Shown here one piece after another: positions 1-11,974 of a stretch of DNA of 64,000 nt. This stretch comes from Gigantopelta aegis (Eukaryota; Mollusca; Gastropoda; Neomphalida; Peltospiridae). The stretch spans positions 78,411,997 to 78,475,996 of the forward strand of contig NC_054702.1 in the NCBI RefSeq assembly GCF_016097555.1, given 5' to 3'. The translations under genes and the position numbers were made by a program. Within the stretch, counting starts at the first letter, position 1, and every line of letters begins with the position of its first letter. Under the pieces are notes generated by a model that was given only the letters and a program-made list of their open reading frames with translations, was not told where the DNA came from and made no database searches.

Positions 1-1550
1 TCGGTGGGATCCGGAAAGCCGGGTCTTGCCGTGTGTCGCCTTGGGATATCGCCTTGTGCGGCCCTTCTCTTTAATAAACTTCTTCTATTTTAAACTAAAG
101 TGAAATCTCTCCACCCCCTTTTTAATACGTCTATCCTTTTTTGTTCCTTTTTTGTAAATGATTATCTATTGGGTGTTGGGGCTATTGGCTGAGGGGGATC
201 GAGCTCTTACCAATCGGAACTCGGTCCCCCAATAATTGTCTCCTATTCGGTCCGTGCTTTTGTCGGCCAAAACTCATTTCTGAACCTAGTGTGAGAGCGT
301 CCGCGTGAATGTTTGTTTATTCCGCCGTGGCTTGGGGGCGCATACACCTGGCAGTGTCGGTGCCGCCCGTCACAGGCGGAATAGTTGGCTGGGGTATGAA
401 TGTGTTTTAGTTTTTAATTTTATATGGTATATTGATTATATTTTTAATTAATTGTCATAATAAATGTATTAATTAAGTAATTAAATGTTCTTCTTAGCAT
501 TTTAAATTAGTATTATTTTAATATTCATGCTTTTATTTTTTAATCAAACAGGTTTTTAATGGTATTAATTTGACCGGTCACTATTGTATATATACAAAAT
601 AAAATAAAAAAACCTTGGCCGGTACTCGGTGCCACCCACCTAACGATTGAGTGGTTTCTTGGGTGACACCGAGGTTTATATAGCAATGATGTTTGTCATC
701 CGTATAGGTGACGCACCCCCCCCCCCCCCCCCCCCGGGTGTAGAGCTCACGAAAGCTTGAGGAGATCAGCGAGGACACCTCACAACTATCGGATCTATCC
801 ACATATTAACAACAACTATAACAACGACAACGATATATGCGTCTTTTTTTTTTTTTTTTTTTAAAGCTAATATTACAATAATCTCATGGCCCAGCTGTGT
901 TGCATGGATAACCTGGTGGGGGGGGGGGGGGTATGGGGGGGACGCCGTGGTAGGGTGCTTTTTGGGTGCGTTAGGGCGTTGGCGGTTTGGGCCGGTAGGG
1001 ATGCCTGTTAGGAGGCCTCCCCCCCCCCGGAACGCCCCCCCCCCCCCCCCCATGGAAATCCGGACCGACCGGAATGGGCATCCCGCCTGTTGGAACGCCG
1101 GATTGACTGCGGCGCGGGGCTCCCCCCTTTGCGAAGCCTTTATCCTCCAGGGCCTAAGTTGATTAATTTATAAAATATAATAATTAAGTAAATTAATTTT
1201 ATAATATACTCTTTTGAACGGCCCGATTGAAAAACTATATGATTAGGCACCCACTAATTATATATTTAAAAACAATAGAATGATATAGGGTTCTTTTTGG
1301 TGCCACTACTATTAATTTATAACATAAGATATAAGGTAATGATAGACCCCTAAGTGTTTTTCTTTTCCTTTTTTTTAAGTGGTCATACCACATTTTTGAA
1401 ATTGTCCCCTACACTTCCTTTCCTTACCCCCTCCCCTCCCGCCCCGGAGGTGGTCACTGGCGAAGTCAGAGGCTAGATCCGGAGCGGGCGTGCCTGAACC
1501 CTTGTGGATAGGGGCACGTAAATATAGTTGCCCATTGCCCATTGCCCATT
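1..1550. other. Repeat mosaic without a gene
   Basis: No convincing coding region. The stretch holds a C20 run (about 716-735), a T run near 844-862, a G14 run (about 918-931) and a C-rich block with two long C runs (1019-1050). The last 90 bases (about 1463-1550) end in three CCCATTG repeats directly before a SINE. Short terminal repeats like this are common at LINE 3' ends, and this sequence resembles the 3' end of a molluscan LINE, but that is inference from recognition. The GC-rich first 380 bases may also belong to a decayed LINE tail. Confidence 0.35.
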
Positions 1551-1806
1551 AACGTAGCCCAGTGGTAAAACGCTCTCTTGATGCGCGGTCGGTCTGAGAT
1601 CGATCCCCGTCGGTGGGTCCATTGGGCTATATCTTGTTTCAGCCAGTGTACCACGACTGGTACTTATATCAAAGGCCGTGGTATGTGTTATCCTGCCTGT
1701 GGGATGGTGCATACAAAATATACCTTGCTACCAATGTTTGACATCCAATAGCCGATGATTAATAAATCAATGTGTTCTAGTGGTGTCGTTAAACAAAACA
1801 AACTAA
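1551..1806 (+). mobile_element. SINE copy, head H1 + tail T2
   Basis: This entry defines the SINE family used below. Head H1 is tRNA-like and contains tagcccagtggtaaa and gatcgatccccgtcggt. The shared core contains gtggtatgtgctatcctg and aaaagatcccttgctgct. Tail T2 contains ctctagtggtgtcgttaaac; the alternative tail T1 contains tgagtgcgtcgttaaataaa. This copy has H1, a core deleted after the ttgctac word, and T2. It is moderately diverged and carries no gene. Confidence 0.85.
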
Positions 1807-2276
1807 CATACATTAACCTTGAACAGAGAGTCATGGCTCTTCCTGGTCGTTTGGCTGTTGCTTTTGAAAGACACGCTTCAGCTCGCTTGCTACTGTTGAT
1901 TCGTAGGTCCCCACCCCTCAATGACGTCAGACAAAAAGGCTACCACTATAACTAAGGGAAGGGTCTAAACTAACCATTAAATTATGGTGAGAGGGTAAAA
2001 ATGAAAAATACTGTTGAGTGGTAATTAAAATACGTTCATGTATAAAATTAAGGGGAATGAGTCACAGTTATATATTTTGGTGCATTTCAATACATACTTT
2101 TTAGTGCTGTAGTATTTTATTAAACATCTTGTGTTAGGTTTTTTGTTTTGTTTTGGGGTTGTTGGGTTTTTTAGTCAGTCGCTTTTTTTAATGCCTAATG
2201 GATAAAACTCTATGGCTTGGTTTTGTTTCTTGTTATCATTGATATATATACTTTATCTAGGCGCAGAGTATAATTT

Positions 2277-2450
2277 TTGCAGAGGGGGTTGAAACCCTTC
2301 CTTTCCTCAAACAAATGTTCTTCCTTTCACTCAATGTATTTCCCGGGGAAGCATAATGACTCGGACCCCCCCCCCCCCCCCATAAACTTCGCTCGCCACA
2401 GTCTAGATACCCCCCCCCCCCCCCCCGCAAAAATCCCTGCGCATGCGTAT
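2277..2450 (-). mobile_element. Dispersed repeat with two long C tracts
   Basis: Related to the stretches at 21860-21990, 29890-30110 and 50795-50910. Shared words include caaatgttctt, gtatttcccggggaagca, aacttcgctcgcca and gtctaga. Two C runs (about 2366-2382 and 2410-2426) sit at positions where other copies also carry C/G or CA tracts. The strand is arbitrary. No coding capacity is seen; it is probably a non-autonomous DNA element. Confidence 0.5.
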
Positions 2451-2513
2451 GTTATAATAAAAGAAAAGCAGGCCTGGTATTAATATTAAATATTGTTATT
2501 GTAGCTAGAGATG

Positions 2514-2705
2514 ATGGATTATTTCTCCAATTTCTAGTCGGATGTTTGGCCTGGTACAAAAAGTATAAAGACCGGAAACACATTGAATATTATACAGACA
2601 CTGATATTCTAAACAAGAAAATGTATTTGGTGTAACTGTAGTCGTTGAAAAAGGTTATATTAGTTGGGAACAATGGCAACAAACACAGGAAAGTCTCTTT
2701 AATTA
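2514..2705 (-). mobile_element. Decayed fragment of the TTAA-flanked MITE family
   Basis: Contains acagacactgatattcta and ends in tctctttaatta, matching in antisense the element at 23591-25272 and the fragment at 49735-49925. Only one end is recognisable. Confidence 0.45.
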
Positions 2706-2723
2706 CGACATATAAAAGTAGGG

Positions 2724-2932
2724 AGGAATGTGGTAAAGTGTTCCTCTGGTGCGCGGTCGGTCTATGATCGATCCCCGTCGGTGGTCCCACTTGTGCTATT
2801 TTTCGTTCCAGCCAGTACATCACGACTTTTGTATCAAGGGTCGTGGTATGTGCTATCCTGTTTATGGGATGGTGCATATAAAATATCCCTTGTTACTAAT
2901 GGAACAATGTAGCGGGTTTCCTCTCTAGGTAG
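2724..2932 (+). mobile_element. SINE copy, H1 head, tail truncated
   Basis: H1 words gcgcggtcggtct and gatcgatccccgtcggtgg are followed by the core ggtatgtgctatcctg and a short tagcgggtttcctctct stretch. The tail is lost. Confidence 0.8.
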
Positions 2933-3543
2933 TACTAAACCAAATAACTTCCGGCTGGGTCAAAGTTCGAGGTGCACCCAACGTTTGATAGAGAACTGAA
3001 CACAACAAGTCCTGTGATTGGTTATAAATGTGAGTGCGTTCGTTGTAAAAAATAATAGTTTCATCTGGGTAAAAAAAAAATGCCGTAATTTAAACGTATG
3101 CCGAGGTATCACTAAACACTTTTTGTTTCTTTTCCTTTCATGTAAAGTTTCCGCGACGCAACATTACTATTTCACACAAGAAAGAGCTTACAGATTTGGT
3201 AGGAAAGAAACGGTGATACGGAAAAGGAAAATTTAAAAAGAAAAGAAAAAAAGGAAAAGTTGTTTGAAAAAAAAACGAAGCAAGACATTGAGTGCACAAC
3301 GTGTTAAAACCGGCTTCGACCCTAATGTGTTTTTGTTTATTTGAGTGTAAGATCGTGAGGTTATAGCGTTAATTATGGACTCAGAGACGGACCAGGGAAC
3401 TCCCCTCCTCTTCTCAATATATTCAAGCAAGAGTTTGTTTTCTGACTTTTCTTTTTTAAACTTTTCATTGGGATGCACTTTTCACGAGTTGGTCCTCTCG
3501 CTCCCCACCCCCCCAAATTAAAAAAAAAAAAAAAAAAAATATA

Positions 3544-3613
<70 letters not shown>

Positions 3614-4008
3614 GTGTGTCCTGGATCCGACCCTGTAAACTGCCGTAGAATGCCAACTTAGCCAATGAAGGGACTTTTCCCTGTAAATAGTTTGAGCAAT
3701 ATTTCAGTAAAATACTTACAGATCCTTGCCAGAAGTATCGGATAGTAATAAAAAGTTCCACCTCTTGAAGTTGAATAGCAATAAGCAAGCCACAACACTA
3801 AAATGTGGTTCAAATAACCAGTTTATAGGTTGAAACAATATTTATTCACTGTCCCATGTGCCGTGTTGGGATCGACCAATAGATTTATGTCTTTATATCG
3901 AGGCCTCTCCTTACATTATGTAAATACAGATGTTTCCCATATAGCCAAGATATAATAAATTGACATTTATGAATTGTTAAGAGAGAATAAACGAAAAGAA
4001 AGGAAACG
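2933..4008. other. No gene; A-rich tract and long AT microsatellite
   Basis: No supported gene. An A run and then an (AT)n microsatellite occupy about 3520-3612. Open frames across it are low-complexity artefacts. Confidence 0.6.
3538..3612. repeat. (AT)n microsatellite
   Basis: About 75 bases of alternating A and T with two interruptions. Confidence 0.95.
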
Positions 4009-4307
4009 AAGTTTGTTTTATTTAACGACACCACTAGAGTACATTGATTTATTAATCATCGGCTAATGGATGTCAAACATATTTCGTAATTTTGACATAT
4101 AGTCTTAGAGAGGAAACCCGCCACGTGCGTTCCATACGCAGCAAGGGATCTTTTATATGCACCACTCCACAGACAGGATAGCACATACCACGGCCTTTGA
4201 TATACCAGTGGTGGTACACTGGTTGGAACGAGAAATAGCTCAATGGGTCAATCAAACATCGACCGCGCATCAAACGAGCGCCTTACCACTGGACTACGTT
4301 CCGCCCC
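4009..4307 (-). mobile_element. SINE copy, H1 + T2, antisense
   Basis: Full-length antisense copy. The T2 complement at about 4011-4045 leads through the core (agcaagggatcttttatatg) to the H1 complement ending near ttaccactggactacg. Confidence 0.85.
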
Positions 4308-4326
4308 TAGAAATGAAATGAAAAAA

Positions 4327-4328
<2 letters not shown>

Positions 4329-4386
<58 letters not shown>
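4329..4386. repeat. (GA)n microsatellite
   Basis: About 28 GA units followed by imperfect purine-rich sequence to about 4436. The long Arg/Glu-rich open frame across it is an artefact. Confidence 0.95.
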
Positions 4387-4387
<1 letters not shown>

Positions 4388-4436
4388 GAGGGGAGGAGGG
4401 AGGGAGAGAGAGTGGGAAGGAGGGAGAGAGAGGGGG

Positions 4437-5018
4437 TAAGGCGTGTGTACATGAATTTATGCAGAGAGGGGTCTTGACTGTGAGTGACAAACGAAGTTTA
4501 TTGGAGATGGAATCATGCTCCCCTCAAAAAAATATATTTAAAAACATATTTGCAAGACTAGGGGGATTAGACCTCGAAACCTTCCCATGCACATGCGCCT
4601 CGAGGTGCAAAGGAGGACAGATAGACACCAACAAATTGACGGGTGTTTTTTATGAATCACCTGATATTATTCTCTGAAATCCGTGTGCGCATTCAGACGC
4701 CCCTTTGTTTACAGAATTAATAGGAAGGTTTTGGGCGCCTTGCGCTACCATAGTGGTCGTTCTCCAGCATATCGTGGTCAAAATTAGTTCTCCTCTGTAC
4801 ACTGTCACGACTCAGTCTTGAATATGCATATGTCAAATTCGTAATAGCCATCACAAATGATCACGACGTGAATCCGTTTGCGTATTGTCGACGTATCCTC
4901 ATGAATACAACTATGATATGATATGCTATGAATACGCTAGCATATGCGTTCTAATATGCTACGAATACGCAGTTGCGTATATGCATAAACATACAACATA
5001 GACTACGTTGAGAATATA
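4437..5018. other. No gene; ATATGC/GCATAT-rich stretch
   Basis: No coding support. From about 4820 to 4995 the sequence is enriched in short words such as atatgc, gcatat, tacgaatacg and tgcgtat, some forming local palindromes. Confidence 0.4.
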
Positions 5019-5238
5019 CCGGCCTCGGTGGCGTCGTGGTTAGGCCATCGGTCTACAAGCTGGTAGGTACTGGGTTCGGATCCCAGTCGAGGTATGGGAT
5101 TTTTAATCCAGATACCGACTCCAAACTGAGTGAGTGACCCGCAAGGCTCAATGGGTAGGTGTAAACCACTTGCACCGACTCCTTGTATGTTCGTGTATAA
5201 AAAGTGTATTTTGTTTATAACTTTGTTAAAGGCCTTAA
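5019..5238 (+). mobile_element. SINE with head H2 and a different tail
   Basis: Head H2 is tRNA-like: ggcctcggtggcgtcgtggt, then gtactgggttcggatcccag, which resembles a Pol III B box, then gggatttttaatccagatac. Unlike the other H2 copies it lacks the shared core and continues into ttgtatgttcgtgtataaaa and ttgttaaaggccttaact. Confidence 0.7.
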
Positions 5239-5535
5239 CTGTTGTCGATTGGGAGAATAGGAGGGGGAGGGGGTGCTGGATATGAAATCCTTAATTTTCG
5301 TATTTAGTGCATTCATACTTTCAAGGTTGGAATATGGATGAAATTAATTATTTATAAAGTATGTTGTCCGGATCGGACTGGAGATGTGCGATACTAAACT
5401 TATTTAACTTGTGGTTCGCGTTTTTACGCGTAGAAGACGATCCACACGTAAGTTGATACATTTGTTCTCTCATCAAATTTCAGGCAGCAAATGTACCTGT
5501 AATTAACAACGAAGCAATATACATTAAGTTAATGT

Positions 5536-5838
5536 AAAAGTTTGTTTTGTTTAACGACACCACTAGAGCACATTGATATATTAATCGTCGGCTATTGGAT
5601 GTGAAACATTTGGTAATTTTGACATAGTCTTGGAGAGGAAACCCGCTACATTTTTCCATTAGTGGCAAGGGATCTTTTATATGCACCATCCCACAGACAG
5701 GATAGCACATACCACGGTTTTTAATATACCAGTTGTGGTGCACTGGCTGGAACGAGAAATAGCCCAATGGGCCCACCGACGGGGATCGATCCCAAACCGA
5801 CCGCGCATCGGGAGGACACTTTACCACTGGGCTATGTT
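5536..5838 (-). mobile_element. SINE copy, H1 + T2, antisense
   Basis: Nearly full-length antisense copy. The T2 complement begins about 5537, the core complement has gatcttttatatgcaccat, and the H1 complement has ccgacggggatcgatcc near 5777. Confidence 0.85.
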
Positions 5839-6330
5839 AAGTTAATGTGTTAAGAACATTATAAAACAAAAAGAAATATGTCGTTCTTCATAGATTTCTA
5901 TGCAGTCATTCATTCAAAGCAGGCATCTTTTTAACCATTAGAAAGTCCTAAATCTACATGGGTTTCATACAACACATATACAATTTCCCTTGAATCAAAT
6001 AGTCCAATGTTTCCATGTTAACATTAACACCTTACAAAAAAATGAACATATATATTTAAGAATACAGTACTTACAAACAGATGTTTTTTTTGTTAACCGA
6101 CGCAACTCGCCATCGAGACACGCGCTAAACACGTTTCACGAACGTTTCGCGTAGATAAATCAGAAACACTGCAACAACCACAAAGTGTACGTTTGTTTGC
6201 AGTACAAAAGTAATATCTTTTTTCTTTCCAGCTAAATAAACATAATTCTATTTAAATATTTTTTTAGCAAAACGTACTTAACTTTAACACCATGACGGGC
6301 ACAACTAGGCAAGATTTTCCCACGTTGTTT
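5839..6330. other. No gene seen
   Basis: AT-rich sequence with no supported coding frame or recognised repeat. Confidence 0.5.
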
Positions 6331-6572
6331 CAGGACGTGGCCCAGTAGTAAAGCGCTCGCCTGATGCGCGGTTGGTCTGGAATCGATCGTCGTCGGTGGG
6401 CCTATTGGCCTCTTTCTCGTTCCAGCCAGTGCACCATGACTGCTATATCCAAGGCCGTGGTATGTACTATTGTGCATAAAAAACATATCTTGCTACTAAT
6501 GAAAAAAATGTAGCGGGTTTCTTTTCTAAAACTATATGTAAAAATTACCAAATATTTGACATTCAATAGTTG
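6331..6572 (+). mobile_element. SINE copy, H1 + decayed T2
   Basis: H1 head (aaagcgctcgcctgatgcgc) and core with an internal deletion, then tagcgggtttc and a T2 fragment ending near tgatgattaac. Confidence 0.8.
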
Positions 6573-6663
6573 ATGATTAACTTTTTACCACGTTATTTAT
6601 TGTTTGTCACTTGTGTGACATGACAGGTACATTAAATGATGTGGTCGCATTTGTACTGAAAAA

Positions 6664-7043
6664 CCGGCCTCGGTGGCGTCGTGGTAGGTCATCGGTCTAC
6701 AGGCTGGTAGGTACTGGGTTCGGATCCCAGTCGAGGCATGGGATTTTTAATCCAGATACCGACTCCAAACCCTGAGTGAGTGCTCCGCAAGGCTCAATGG
6801 GTAGGTGTAAACCACTTGCACCGACCAGTCATCCATAACTGGTTCAACAAAGGTCATGGTTTGTGCTATCCTGCCTGTGGGAAGCGCAAATAAAAGATCC
6901 CTTGCTGCTAATCGGAAGAGTAGCCCATGTAGTGGCGATAGCGGGTTTCCTCTCAAAATCTGTGTGGTCCTTAACCATATGTCTGACGCCATATAACCGT
7001 AAATAAAATGTGTTGAGTGCGTCGTTAAATAAAATATTTCTTT
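6664..7043 (+). mobile_element. SINE copy, H2 + core + T1
   Basis: Full-length copy with head H2 (gtactgggttcggatcccag), the shared core (ggtttgtgctatcctgcctg, aaaagatcccttgctgct) and tail T1 (tgagtgcgtcgttaaataaa). It shows that H2 and H1 are attached to the same core. Confidence 0.88.
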
Positions 7044-7060
7044 CTTGTACTGAAAAGTTT

Positions 7061-7330
7061 AGGATCGATCCCCGTCGGTGGCCCCATTGGGCTATTTCAT
7101 GTTCGAGCCAGTGCTCTACAACTGGTGTAACAAAGGCCGTGGTATGTAATATCCCGTCTGTGCAATGGTGCATATAAAAGATCCCTTGCTGCTAATCGAA
7201 AAGAGTATGCCAAGAAGTGGCGACAGCAGGTTTCTATATTTGTGTGGTCCGTAACCATATACATGTATCTGACGCCATATAACGGTAAATAAAATGTGCT
7301 GAGTGCCTCGTTAAATAAAACATTTCCTTC
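7061..7330 (+). mobile_element. 5'-truncated SINE, H1 remnant + T1
   Basis: Begins inside H1 (gatcgatccccgtcggtgg) and runs through core and T1. It is flanked by cttgtactgaaaa (about 7045-7057) and cttgtattgaaaa (about 7331-7343), an apparent target-site duplication. It therefore inserted next to the 3' end of the preceding SINE. Confidence 0.85.
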
Positions 7331-7457
7331 CTTGTATTGAAAAAGACCATTGAGTCTGACTTTACTGGTCATAATCCATAATAGCGGGGTGGTTTTAATA
7401 CGGTGTTTTTTTCTTCAAATATAGGTCTTTGTAGCGGGATTGACTTAGAACTGGGGT

Positions 7458-7460
<3 letters not shown>

Positions 7461-7507
<47 letters not shown>
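7461..7507. repeat. (GT)n microsatellite
   Basis: About 23 GT units immediately upstream of the first LTR copy. Confidence 0.95.
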
Positions 7508-7509
<2 letters not shown>

Positions 7510-7968
7510 CAGACCAGGGATATTTTAATACAAATGTTAATACGGATGAGTTGGTGCTTTACTGTATTATTTAATATGTATACAGTAGCTATTTTTATGT
7601 ATAAGCTTATAGTTAGAATGGGTAGTTGGGTATGGACTGTAGTTTTGTTGTTAGTCGCACGTGTATTTAGTGATAGGTTACGCTTGACTGACTAGAGTGA
7701 CGCATTATGACAGTTGCACCTTCTTCTCATTCTTCTCTTAGCCTTTCACAAGAACATAATGGTTATCTTGGTGAGCACCCATGGGGAAGTCTTTAGTGCA
7801 AACTAAAGAGAGTTGATGTCTGGTGAGTGTGTTTTAATGTTATATTACGTGTATTTGTATGCTTTATGTAGAACCTAGACATTTATTATATTGTTCATGT
7901 ATGTCATGTTGTTATGTCAAATTATTAAACAAAATATACCATTTATATATCTATACGTTTTTCCCTTC
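7508..7968 (+). repeat. 5' LTR copy of the Ty3/gypsy fossil
   Basis: Matches the stretch at about 10750-11210 over most of its length, sharing words such as gggatattttaatacaa and tagtgataggttacg. The match ends close to the start of the pol remnant. Confidence 0.85.
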
Positions 7969-7979
7969 TTTGCCATTTA

Positions 7980-10327
7980 TTCTCCATATAGATTCAAGTG
8001 GAACAGGACTTGGAGCAGTGCTTTATCAAAAGCAAGATGGCGTGGAAAGAGTAATTACTTATGCAAGTCATGGACTTCGAGTGAGTGAACGTAACTACCC
8101 AGCTCACAAGTTGGAGTTTTTGAGTTTAAAGTGGGCCATCACTGACAAATTCCATGATTATCTTTATGGCAATACTTTTCACGTGATTACAGACAATAAT
8201 CCACTTACTTACATATTAACCAAAGCAAAGTTGGATGCCACCAGTCATAGATGGGTTGCAGCTTTAGCTGGTTATGATTTTACTTTGTCATATAGGTCAG
8301 GCAAGCTAAATGCCGATGCACATGGTCTTTCGAGGAAGCCAGATGTTTTTGCGGATGCCATTAAAGCAGTGTGCCAGGCAGCAGTTGTTTCAGTTCCCTT
8401 AGTTGATAGTATATCCAGTCAGACTGCACCTCATTCGGCCGGTGAGGATGTATGTCCCATGGGTACCTTCAACTATATTGACTGGAAAGCTGAGCAGGGT
8501 AAGGATAAAGCTGTTGCTAGAGTTGTTCATCTATTAAGCAGACATTCGTTTCTCAGGGAGGAATGGTGTACAAAGAGAGATTCCAGCAGTACAGACGTAC
8601 CTGAGAGACCGGAGGAACTTAGTGTTGGTGAATGGGGTTTTATACATAAATGCTTCTTTAGATGGACAGGTGGTGAAACAACTGGTGTTGCCCGAAGCAT
8701 ACAGATGGGCAGCATTGAAGAGAGTCCATGACGACGTCGGTCATCAAGTAAAGGAGAAAACGTTATGGTTGGCAAAACAGAGATTCTATTGGTCAGGACT
8801 GGGGAAAGATGTTAACCGAAAGGTAGAGCAGTGTGGTCGGTGTATCAGGAGAAAGACACCAGTTAGACCAGCAGTAGAACTAGTTCCTGTTGTGACAACT
8901 AGACCGATGGAGCGTGTATGCATGGACTTCTTGAGTTTGGAAACATCAAAAGGTGGTTATGAAAATATCTTGGTAATAACCGATCACTTCACTCGTTATG
9001 CTCAAGCTATACCTTGTCGAAATCAAACCGCGCATACTACAGAAAAGGTCTTGTATGAAAATTTTAGAGTTTTCTATAGTTTTCCAGAAAAATTGCAAAG
9101 TGATCAGGGCAGGAACTTCGAGAGTACGGTGATCAAAGACCTTTGTAAGCTTGCACATAATCAAAAGACAAGAACAACCCCTTACCATCCATGGGAAAAG
9201 GTTCAGCAGAAAGGTTCAACGAAACTTTGTTGAAGATGTTGGCAACTCTGAAGGAGGATCAGAAGTCAGATTGCAATTCGTACGTAGCTCCACTAGTTCA
9301 GGCCTACAATGTGACCAAATATGATGCCACAGGGTATTTGCCACATTATCTTATGTTTGGTTGGAATGCTAGATTATCTGTTGATGTTTTTCTTTGTATA
9401 GAACCACGAAGTAAAGGAGCACCAGATCAGAATTTTTAAGTGGAGAAACTAAGGAAGCGAATGCAGTATGCATACAAGGTAGCTGCAAAAGGTGCGACAA
9501 AGTCATCAAAAAAGAACAAGGAAGGATACAACAGAAAAATACAGGAATCCAAGTTACAAGTTGGAGATACAGTCTTGGTGAAAAAGGATGGTTTGAAGGG
9601 GAAGCAGAAGGTGGCTGATAAATGGGAGAAGGAACCTTATTTGGTTAAGCAGATACCAAATAATGATATTCCGGTGTACAGGGTGCAACGGGAAGTGGGG
9701 AAAGGGCCCTTTCGCACACTTCACCATAACATGCTGTTACCATTTAATGTTATCCCATCTGAGGAAATTATTGTTAGAATTAACCGCAACGTTAAACCCA
9801 AGGAACCTGTTAGACTACGTCAACAAGTTGGATCACTATCTAGTTCAGAATCTTCCGACTCCAGTGATTCTTCACAGACTAGTCTAAAATATGTTATTCC
9901 TCAGCGTCGGAGACGAAGGCATATAGAGTTGTCTTCCATTCCAGCGTTACTATTGTCAGGTGAACTTTCCCCAAAGAATTCATCTCCGAGGGAAGATGAT
10001 GGTAACTGGGATATGGAAACCGTTCATGACTCTGGACCGGATGCTAGTATCCAGCATCATGATGATGAACCTGATAGCGCTTTAGACGAATCACTGGAAT
10101 ACCAGAGCAACTGGAGGCAAGGCCAGAACGGATTCGTAAACCACCAGATAGATATGGAGACTGGGTTCAATATCAGCAAATACAAGGTGAAGTTTTTGTA
10201 TAGTTTATTTGGAATGACATGGTGTGATTTGTATATATATATACTGATTATTTTAACACCAATATGTTTTTATTGTGGTTCAGCTTGGACAGTTGAATTA
10301 TTCGGAATTATTCCACTTCCTAGTTGA
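7980..10327 (+). pseudogene. pol remnant: RNase H and integrase
   Basis: Fossil coding region of the LTR element. About 7990-8350 resembles Ty3-type RNase H, with the conserved DSSGTGLGAVL-like start and a TDNNPLTY motif. About 8640-9230 resembles integrase, with an HH-CC zinc-binding region followed by the core containing a MDFLSL segment and an SDQG motif. From about 9250 to 10150 it resembles the integrase C-terminal and tail region. It is broken and not expected to make a working product. Confidence 0.8.
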
Positions 10328-10746
10328 CTTGTATGGTGCTGAGGTATGTACAAGTGTACTATCATTATGAAGAACATGTTAAAGCCTATCTTATATTTTA
10401 TAAACTTTATTAAATCTGTGATTTCTATCATGTATACTATTTTACCATTGCATTTTTTGTACTTTATGACCACGTATTATAATGGTACTTGTAGGTATGC
10501 TGTAATTGTCATCGTTACTGTGAATAACTGTTTTCCTTATTTGTTGCAGATGCGGTGCTGTATGATGTATTAGTATCATATGGCAAATAGGTGATGAATT
10601 ATTATGCATTATGATTGTATTAAATATGTTGATTTTCTGTAATTGAATACCATTTCATTTTTATACAGACTCGTCTATTGGGAATTGCGGATGGTGATAA
10701 AATGTCAGGAAACATTTTCCTCAATGGGGGGGGGGGGGGGAGGATA

Positions 10747-11275
10747 TGTAACCAGGGATATTTTAATACAATTGTTAATACGGATGAGTTACTGCTTTAC
10801 TGCATTATTTAATATGTATACATTAGCTATTTTTTTGTATAGCTTATAGTTAGAATGGGTACGTGTATTTAGTGATAGGTTACGTTTGACTGACTAGAGT
10901 GACGCATTACGACAGTTGCAATGCATGCTTGGAAAAATCCGACCTTTCCTTTCAAATTCCACACCTTCTTTTCATTCTTCTCTTAGCCTTTCACAAGAAC
11001 ATAATGGTTATCTTGGTGAGCACCCATGGGGAAGTCTTTAGTGCAAACTAAAGAGAGTTGATGTCTGGTGAGTGTGTTTTAATGTTATATTACGTGTATT
11101 TGTATGCTTTATGTAGAACCTAGACATTTATTATATTGTTCATGTATGTCATGTTGTTATGTCAAATTATTAAACAAAATGTACCATTTATATATTTATA
11201 CGTTTTTCCCTACGGGAATAAAGCATCTCGAAACCCGAGTTGTGTTCTGTTATGGATTAGCAGGGGTTACGCACG
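10747..11275 (+). repeat. 3' LTR copy of the Ty3/gypsy fossil
   Basis: Starts tgtaaccaggg just after a G-rich tract (10728-10743) that fits a polypurine tract. About 11210-11275, with an aataaag word and a ttac-type end, is seen only in this copy and may be the rest of the LTR. Confidence 0.75.

Positions 11276-11300
<25 letters not shown>
11275..11300. repeat. (CA)n microsatellite
   Basis: Short CA run at the outer edge of the 3' LTR. Confidence 0.9.
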
Positions 11301-11306
<6 letters not shown>

Positions 11307-11672
11307 ACACACAAACACATACACGCAAACAGCTGCGAGTAAATATACAGATTATCTGTACCTAGTGACCTGATGTTGTGAACCAAAGCCTTTGGTGAGG
11401 GTTTACAACATTAATTCACGAGGGACAGATAATCCGTTATTATTTATAGTGAGTTGGTTATTCTCTTTATTACACACTGTCAATATTTAACGATTTTAAA
11501 AGTATATTTACATTTTGTTTGTTGTTTTTGTTGTTGGGGGTTTTGTTGTTTGTGTTTGTTGTTGTAGGGGGATTGAGGGGGGTGCTTTTTTTTGCTTTTC
11601 ATTTTTTTGTTTGGGAGGTTTTGTGTGGCGGGGGGGTTGATGTTGGTTGATTGTGTTTTGTTTTTGTGTGGG

Positions 11673-11680
<8 letters not shown>
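11301..11680. other. No gene; T/G-rich low-complexity stretch
   Basis: From about 11515 to 11680 the plus strand is almost only T and G. No coding support. Confidence 0.55.

Positions 11681-11720
<40 letters not shown>
11681..11720. repeat. (GT)n microsatellite
   Basis: About 20 GT units upstream of the pogo-like element. Confidence 0.95.
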
Positions 11721-11722
<2 letters not shown>

Positions 11723-11974
11723 CGTGGGCTCTGATTGGTACGAGATTGATTATATATACAGTCAAACGTCTGTATCTCGACCTCGGTAACCTCGAGTACC
11801 CAACATATCTCGAGGTCCATTGCCGGTCCCGGCATTTTCCCGGCAAATCGAGCGCTGTTATCTCGAGCACGCTAACCTCGAGTACCAGGCTTATGTCGAG
11901 CACATTTTGGTGTTCCTAGGTACACTTTGTTGGTTTTTTCCTCGAAGTATAACAAAAATTACCTGCTTTAACTA

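Larger units (their letters stand above)
7508..11275 (+). mobile_element. Broken Ty3/gypsy-type LTR retrotransposon (fossil)
   Basis: Two direct long terminal repeat copies flank a remnant of pol. Parts seen, in order, are 5' LTR, RNase H, integrase (zinc-binding and catalytic core), integrase C-terminal/tail region, a purine/G-rich tract typical of a polypurine tract, and 3' LTR. No gag, protease or reverse transcriptase is recognisable. The element is broken, with several breaks in the coding part. The two LTR copies look closely similar apart from a few length differences, suggesting a moderately recent insertion. The order RNase H then integrase fits the Ty3/gypsy (Metaviridae) group. Confidence 0.85.

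Noticed and set aside
3465-3788. Frame rich in alternating Tyr and Ile
   Set aside because: Translation of the (AT)n microsatellite.
4243-4677. 144-codon Arg/Glu-rich frame
   Set aside because: Translation of a GA microsatellite plus an antisense SINE.
6705-6740. H2 SINE head as a genuine tRNA
   Set aside because: The same head recurs at 5019, 45781 and 51112 followed by SINE core or tail, and lacks a complete cloverleaf.
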